Assembly: GCF_964340395.1 (NCBI RefSeq)
Contig: NC_135550.1
Coordinates: forward strand, 17,696,484-17,760,483
Source of the DNA: Glandiceps talaboti
Taxonomy: Eukaryota; Hemichordata; Enteropneusta; Spengelidae
DNA: 64,000 bases
Direction of reading: 5' to 3'
Within the stretch, counting starts at the first letter, position 1, and every line of letters starts with the position of its first letter. This document shows positions 50,701-64,000 of the stretch, piece by piece. A model generated the notes under the pieces. It was not told the DNA's origin. It was given only the letters and a program-made list of their open reading frames with translations, and made no database searches. A program made the position numbers and the translations under genes.

Positions 50701-53700
50701 TGCTTTAGAACTGGAATGACAGCATTTCTAGGTGGTAAACAGTGGAATGACACCCTTTTCTACATTCAGTTAGTTGAATGACACCCTCTGCACTGTAGAA
50801 CCACTGGAATGACAGCCACCACTCTATAAAATAAGTGGAATGACAGCATTTTCAATGCTTTAGAACTGGAATGACAGCATTTCTAGGTGGTAAACAGTGG
50901 AATGACACCCTTTTCTACATTCAGTTAGTTGAATGACACACTCTGCACTGTAGAACCACTGGAATGACAGCCGCCACTCTATAAAATAAGTGGAATGACA
51001 GCATTTTCAATGCTTTAGAACTGGAATGACAGCATTTCTAGGTGGTAAACAGTGGAATGACACCCTTTTCTACATTCAGTTAGTTGAATGACACACTCTG
51101 CACTGTAGAACCACTGGAATGACAGCCGCCACTCTATAAAATAAGTGGAATGACAGCATTTTCAATGCTTTAGAACTGGAATGACAGCATTTCTAGGTGG
51201 TAAACAGTGGAATGACACCCTTTTCTACATTCAGTTAGTTGAATGACACCCTCTGCACTGTAGAACCCCTGGAATGACAGCCGCCACTCTATAAAATAAG
51301 TGGAATGACAGCATTTTCAATGCTTTAGAACTGGAATGACCGCATTTCTAGGTGGTAAACAGTGGAATGACACCCTTTTCTACATTCAGTTAGTTGAATG
51401 ACACCCTCTACACTGTAGAACCACTGGAATGACAGCCGCCACTCTATAAAATAAGTGGAATGACAGCATTTTTAATGCTTTGGTACTGGAATGACAGCAT
51501 TTCTAGGTGGTAAACAGTGGAATGACACCCTTTTCTACATTCAGTTAGTTGAATGACACCCTCTACACTGTAGAACCACTGGAATGACAGCCGCCACTCT
51601 ATAAAAAGAGTGCAGAGGGTGTCATTCATCTAACTGAATGTAGAAAAGGGTGTCATTCCACTGTTTACCACCTAGAAATGCTGTCATTCCAGTACCAAAG
51701 CATTAAAAATGCTGTCATTCCACTTATTTTATAGAGTGGCGGCTGTCATTCCAGTGGTTCTACAGTGCAGAGTGTGTCATTCAACTAACTGAATGTAGAA
51801 AAGGGTGTCATTCCACTGTTTACCACCTAGAAATGCTGTCATTCCAGTTCTAAAGCATTGAAAATGCTGTCATTCCACTTATTTTATAGAGTGGCGGCTG
51901 TCATTCCAGTGGTTCTACAGTGCAGAGTGTGTCATTCAACTAACTGATTGTAGAAAAGGGTGTCATTCCACTGTTTACCACCTAGAAATGCTGTCATTCC
52001 AGTTCCAAAGCATTAAAAATGCTGTCATTCCACTTATTTTATAGAGTGGCGGCTGTCATTCCACTGGTTTTACAGTGCAGAGGGTGTCATTCAACTAACT
52101 GAATGTAGAAAAGGGTGTCATTCCACTGTTTACCACCTAGAAATGCTGTCATTCCAGTACCAAAGCATTATAAATGCTGTCATTCCACTTATTTTATAGA
52201 GTGGCGGCTGTCATTCCAGTGGTTCTACAGTGTAGAGGGTGTCATTCAACTAACTGAATGTAGAAAAGGGTGTCATTCCACTGTTTACCACCTAGAAATG
52301 CTGTCATTCCAGTTCTAAAGCATTGAAAATGCTGTCATTCCACTTATTTTATAGAGTGGCGGCTGTCATTCCACTGGTTTTACAGTGCAGAGGGTGTCAT
52401 TCAACTAACTGAATGTAGAAAAGGGTGTCATTCCACTGTTTACCACCTAGAAATGCTGTCATTCCAGTACCAAAGCATTAAAAATGCTGTCATTCCACTT
52501 ATTTTATAGAGTGGCGGCTGTCATTCCAGTGGTTCTACAGTGTAGAGGGTGTCATTCAACTAACTGAATGTAGAAAAGGGTGTCATTCCACTGTTTACCA
52601 CCTAGAAATGCTGTCATTCCAGTTCTAAAGCATTGAAAATGCTGTCATTCCACTTATTTTATAGAGTGGCGGCTGTCATTCCAGTGGTTCTACAGTGCAG
52701 AGGGTGTCATTCAACTAACTGAATGTAGAAAAGGGTGTCATTCCACTGTTTACCACCTAGAAATGCTGTCATTCCAGTTCTAAAGCATTGAAAATGCTGT
52801 CATTCCACTTATTTTATAGAGTGGCGGCTGTCATTCCAGTGGTTCTACAGTGCAGAGTGTGTCATTCAACTAACTGATTGTAGAAAAGGGTGTCATTCCA
52901 CTGTTTACCACCTAAAAATGCTGTCATTCCAGTTCCAAAGCATTAAAAATGCTGTCATTCCACTTATTTTATAGAGTGGCGGCTGTCATTCCAGGGGTTC
53001 TACAGTGTAGAGGGTGTCATTCAACTAACTGAATGTAGAAAAGGGTGTCATTCCACTGTTTACCACCTAGAAATGCTGTCATTCCAGTACCAAAGCATTA
53101 AAAATGCTGTCATTCCACTTATTTTATAGAGTGGCGGCTGTCATTCCAGTGGTTCTACAGTGTAGAGGGTGTCATTCAACTAACTGAATGTAGAAAGGGG
53201 TGTCATTCCACTGTTTACCACCTAGAAATGCTGTCATTCCAGTTCTAAAGCATTGAAAATGCTGTCATTCCACTTATTTTATAGAGTGGCGGCTGTCATT
53301 CCAGTGGTTCTACAGTGCAGAGTGTGTCATTCAACTAACTGATTGTAGAAAAGGGTGTCATTCCACTGTTTACCACCTAAAAATGCTGTCATTCCAGTTC
53401 CAAAGCATTAAAAATGCTGTCATTCCACTTATTTTATAGAGTGGCGGCTGTCATTCCAGGGGTTCTACAGTGTAGAGGCTGTCATTCAACTAACTGAATG
53501 TAGAAAAGGGTGTAATTCCACTGTTTACCACCTAGAAATGCTGTCATTCGTTTTCCGTCATTCAGGTTGTCATTCGTTTTAGGGTCACCCCTATTTTGAC
53601 TATTTGTAATTTTAGCAATTTCGAATTTATATTTCCTAAATTCCGGTCCTGAAAGACATAGTTTCTCCTGTAGCTTTGCTCGGTTGTCTGAGAAAAGTAG

Positions 53701-54109
53701 ACTTGGATGCATTGTGAGTTGAATTTAATGTATTGTCATATATGGCCTTGCTTGACGTTTCCAGTAAGTGATCACTGATCATCTGTGCAATCATTTGCCA
53801 TCACATTGTGACTTTGATTGTTATCTAAGGGACCGGTCAGTTTCTCTGGCCTGTATGCAAGTGAGTTCATGCGTTGATAGAGGAAGAAGAAAACAGTAGA
53901 AAACAGTAGACTTTGGACGAACTATCTCAGAGATGAATCTTTTGGATATTAAAATGTTTACGTTAATTGTCTATTTCATAATTAACATAAATTGATCCAG
54001 TAGTGCTGACAGACGTTAGTATTGGTAACATTGTACAGAAGTAATGACTACGTAAATGATGAAAAGATTCCATAATCACATACCTCATGTTTGTGCAATG
54101 TATGTCCAT
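47768..54109 (-). CDS. Sulfotransferase-like gene 5, intron occupied by a fold-back element
   Basis: Exons 54109-54084 (MDIHCTNM plus two bases) and 48599-47768 encode 285 residues. The join is predicted from the equivalent exons of copies 2 and 3 and from matching phase and splice sites. The internal Met of copies 1-3 is Ser here, so the distant first exon is needed for a full-length product. The central part is the most diverged of the five (FYGGVSDVFEKEIREKHFYNN). There is one extra Glu before SMLNW. The 5.5-kb intron is almost filled by the 4.94-kb repeat element at 48,654-53,590, so correct expression requires transcription and splicing across a large inverted repeat. Confidence 0.68.
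48700..51605 (+). repeat. Left arm: 155-bp higher-order repeat, plus orientation
   Basis: Each 155-bp unit has five submonomers of about 31, 32, 30, 31 and 31 bp, most beginning TGGAATGACA (one begins TGAATGACA), with distinct tails: GCATTTCTAGGTGG, CCCTTTTCTACATTCAG, CCCTCTGCACTGTAG, GCCGCCACTCTATAAAA and GCATTTTCAATGCTTTAG. Units differ at a few recurrent sites (CACACTCTG or CACCCTCTG, TTTTCAATG or TTTTTAATG, TAGAAC or TGGTAC), so variants are shared between units. Confidence 0.93.
51606..53555 (-). repeat. Right arm: same higher-order repeat, inverted
   Basis: About 12-13 units run as the inverse of the left arm (TGTCATTCCA phrases). The turn at about 51,600-51,612 (CTCTATAAAAAGAGTGCAGAGG) joins different submonomers of the two arms, so the arms do not meet at a simple mirror point. 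The right arm is about 1 kb shorter than the left. Confidence 0.93.
53600..54080. other. Remaining intron of gene 5
   Basis: This sequence continues the homology to the introns of genes 1-4 (TTTCCTAAATTCCGGT, GGATGCATTGTGAGTTG). No separate feature. Confidence 0.6.
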
Positions 54110-54326
54110 TCTATCTGTGAAAAAGGAGCGGTAAATTTGATGTGTTACTAAGAAGAGGTGAGGTTTCGTGTCGCGCACACGTAGACGAATAAATATGATA
54201 CTATATATGGACTCCTGTCAAGAGATGTGATAAACCGTACCACGCAATGACCTGTTTCGAGATCTTATCTTGAACTTTCGATAACCCGACCGACCCCTGA
54301 CCACGAACATATTTTTTTTTACGTTA

Positions 54327-56170
54327 GGAGTGGACCATTTGATATCCTGGGGAGGGCTTGGAAGATTTCGGGGGGAAAAAAGATGCCAAATGGAGAAGCT
54401 TGAAAAAAAATCTGGATATGAGTGGGTGATGGAAAAAAAACATAGACCACTGCTGCTAGAAAAAAATGTCTTGGCAGGGAAATGATGCACACGAGTGTAC
54501 TGTTCAACCTTCTAGCACCTCTCCAACCAGGACACTTGACACTGAGATCAAGACAACATTTTCAAACACATGTCAGGGACCAGTCAGTTTCGTTGGCCTG
54601 TGGTACATATGTATATTTGTTCTTGTCTCTGTTTCTTTCATAATTTTTTTAAATATTACTTCATGTAAGGGTTCAAACATAACTATACATAAAATTATAC
54701 ACATACATGTATTACCTAGCTACCACACTGGTTACAGAAAATGCCGTGTAAATGTTTGGCTGTTTCACAATCAGTGCTTCTCTTATCTTGCACTTTGGGG
54801 CAAAAGTGAACTTGAAGGTTTTGTAATGGTAATCTTCATACTATTGGATAGTTTATAAAAGAACTTATATATAATAATAATCTAAATTATTCTAGTCTCT
54901 TCAGTATGAATTTGTCAGAATGGATGAATACTTCATATTGCGGACACTACAAGTATCGACACTAGAAATCAAATTCAAGTTTCTAGTGTACACTAGTTAT
55001 GACCTAAAGTGCTCTAACATACCAGTGACTTTACTATACATGCAATATTACTGCCCCTATACCAATGTTACAGGTCCACGTTTATAACATGGAAAACTTA
55101 TTTAAAAAGTTATATTTACTTTAGCGTTTCGAAGCTTGGCAATATTACCTCAGAGGCTATGAATAACCTAAAAATTGCTGAAATAGAAACAAAGAACTCC
55201 GGATCTGCCAGGGGGGAAACCCCTTGCACTCCCTCACCCCAGAGGCTACTCATTCGTTAAACCAGCAATAAGATTCACCAAAATTCATTGGTAAAAAACA
55301 CTTCAAAAGCTTCTAAGTTCTAGGGGGAGACCCCTAGGACCCTCATAAGAGATAGACATGTCCCAGTCTCAAATCAAAGTTCTTTCCTTCACCTCTTACT
55401 GTCAAGATGCTATGAAACTTTATATCAAAAATGTTTGAACCATATGTAGTTGCTTTTTTACATGTTAGAGCTGTCTTGTAAAGCTTGCAAATTATTGTCT
55501 GAAAGTGTCTGTGAATAGCGTGAATAGCCTGAAAATTGACTTTAAGAGTAAAAACCCTCCAGGGCTTCTAGGGGGAAACCCCCTAGACCCCCCCCCCCCA
55601 TACACACACTCACACAAGAGGTGGACATATCCCAGTCTCCAAGCTCTTCCCTCTACAGCTTACTGTCAAGATACTATGAAACTTTATTTACGGGGGTCAG
55701 TGACTTTTTGTGGGTCCAATGGGCAAAAAAAAAACATTGACCACCCCTATCCCCCCAGGCTGGAGAAACTGACCGGTCTGTTTGAATGTTTTAGCTCACC
55801 AATCAAGTTTCCGATTTGCATTTTCAGTGTGTCATCATACCATGGCATAAAAACTGTCAATGATGTTTATTTCATTGAAAATCAAACATGTATTAAAATA
55901 TATAGTTTTCTAAATATAATCTGTGGGTGATAGAATAGCATCTTTTTACTCTCTGTATTATCCTGCGCGAAAACCAAACAGTGGCAACAGAAAAGTAGGT
56001 GTTCAACATTGACGTAAAAAAATCCGGATATCTCAAAGAAGGAAAGAAAAAAAAAGTTGCCAGCATAGGCGAAGGAGAAAAATTCACAGGCAAGCAGGTG
56101 GGAAAAAAATAATGACTCTCCACCAATCTTCCAAGCCCCCCCCCCCCCCAGATATCAAATGGTCTACCCC
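54327..56170. mobile_element. 1.84-kb TIR element, copy B, TTA target duplication
   Basis: Same family and orientation as 18,426-20,461. It is flanked by TTA at 54,324-54,326 and 56,171-56,173, with ends GGAGTGGACCATTTGATATC and the inverse of GGGGTAGACCATTTGATATC. The interior aligns along its length but has one fewer internal repeat unit, which accounts for the length difference. It lies between the fifth sulfotransferase-like gene and the SLC38A6 gene. Confidence 0.8.
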
Positions 56171-56428
56171 TTACTTCTATTTGTGTGTACGCCTTCATGC
56201 CTTTGAAGTTTGCCTCACTTTTTTTTTATCGTATTCCAGAGAGAAACCAGGTATTTTAGATAATAACAGACAGTGTACATAACGTGTTGTCTACTTATCA
56301 GTAACTTATATATAATTAAGGCATTATTTGTGTATTGCATGTTGCAGCTGAAAAAACAATGCACCCCGGTGGACCCGGATATCGGATATCTGGCATTTAC
56401 AATGTAGCTAGGTGGTCAGAAATCCAAG

Positions 56429-63757
<7,329 letters not shown>

Positions 63758-64000
63758 GTAAGATATTCCAATAAATCTTGAAACGGTCTATATAATCAAA
63801 CTATTCACATTCCAACCTCTATCTACCATGTCGCTAATTATACAGCTGGGTTTACTTGAATACAAGTATGGTTCAAATCTTGCAAAGGGACTTCCATGTT
63901 TCAGAAACAAATCCCTCGCTATAGCACATTTCAGATCTGCTTGTCAGTTTAGTGTTTCATACTTATGCATCATAATGAAATTAAAGACTAGATGAATATA

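Larger units (their letters stand above)
48654..53590. mobile_element. 4.94-kb fold-back element made of tandem repeats, 9-bp target duplication
   Basis: Ends GGGTGACCCTAAAACGAATG and its exact inverse, flanked by a perfect CTATTTTGA duplication (48,645-48,653 and 53,591-53,599). Inside the short unique ends the element is almost entirely a 155-bp repeat: about 18-19 units in one orientation up to about 51,605, then about 12-13 units inverted. Drosophila FB elements have the same plan (repeat-filled inverted arms, 9-bp duplication), and 9 bp is also typical of Mutator-like elements. No transposase frame is visible, so it must be mobilised in trans. It lies wholly within the intron of sulfotransferase-like gene 5. 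Confidence 0.9.

Noticed and set aside
48700-53555. CRISPR-like array (regular repeats about 31 bp apart)
   Set aside because: The submonomers are contiguous with diverged tails that recur every 155 bp. They are not identical repeats with unique spacers, and the context is an animal genome.
51444-53712. Open frames within and beside the fold-back element
   Set aside because: They are translations of the 155-bp repeat and its borders. The same frames recur in every unit.
55893-56198. A plus/minus gene pair at the right end of the 2-kb element (copy B)
   Set aside because: These frames read the terminal inverted repeat and poly-C tract of the element.

Overview
The window is animal nuclear DNA. 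Its genes are split by short GT-AG introns, it is AT-rich, and it is dense in microsatellites, MITEs, LINE fragments and other repeats. The gene content (a cilia-type EF-hand protein, a gasdermin-like protein, an expanded sulfotransferase-like family and SLC38A6) suits a marine invertebrate, either an invertebrate deuterostome or a lophotrochozoan. The sequence alone does not settle which.

Layout. 1-11,570 (minus): 18 exons of a modular EF-hand protein that continues past the left edge, with an X-box-like RFX site just upstream of its start. 12,950-18,070 (minus): a four-exon gene with gasdermin-like sequence features, whose introns hold several fold-back MITEs. 18,420-20,470: a 2-kb TIR element flanked by TTA, with a second copy at 54,327-56,170. 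21,950-54,110 (minus): a cluster of five sulfotransferase-like genes of the group often labelled 'branched-chain aminotransferase-like', plus one relic unit. The genes arose by duplication of whole units. At least three of them (probably four) use a tiny first coding exon far from one long second exon. 56,430 to the right edge (plus): eleven exons of an SLC38A6-type amino acid transporter.

The most striking object is at 48,654-53,590, inside the intron of the fifth sulfotransferase-like gene. It is a 4.94-kb fold-back element built almost wholly from a 155-bp higher-order repeat (five submonomers of about 31 bp, most starting TGGAATGACA). The repeat runs in opposite orientations in the two arms, and the element has matching GGGTGACCC ends and a perfect 9-bp target duplication. 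A 376-bp element at 30,597-30,972 has the same outer ends. The window also has a small element family with 9-bp duplications whose insertion is confirmed by empty paralogous sites, two kinds of element with 3-bp TTA/TAA duplications, a degenerate 5S rRNA copy, a perfect 52-bp-arm palindrome beside a tRNA-3'-end-like (PBS-like) sequence, and nested LINE remains.

The genes do not form one pathway. The only functional grouping is the tandem sulfotransferase-like cluster. Exon boundaries were set by hand from splice signals, reading phase and paralogue comparison. No database search was possible.
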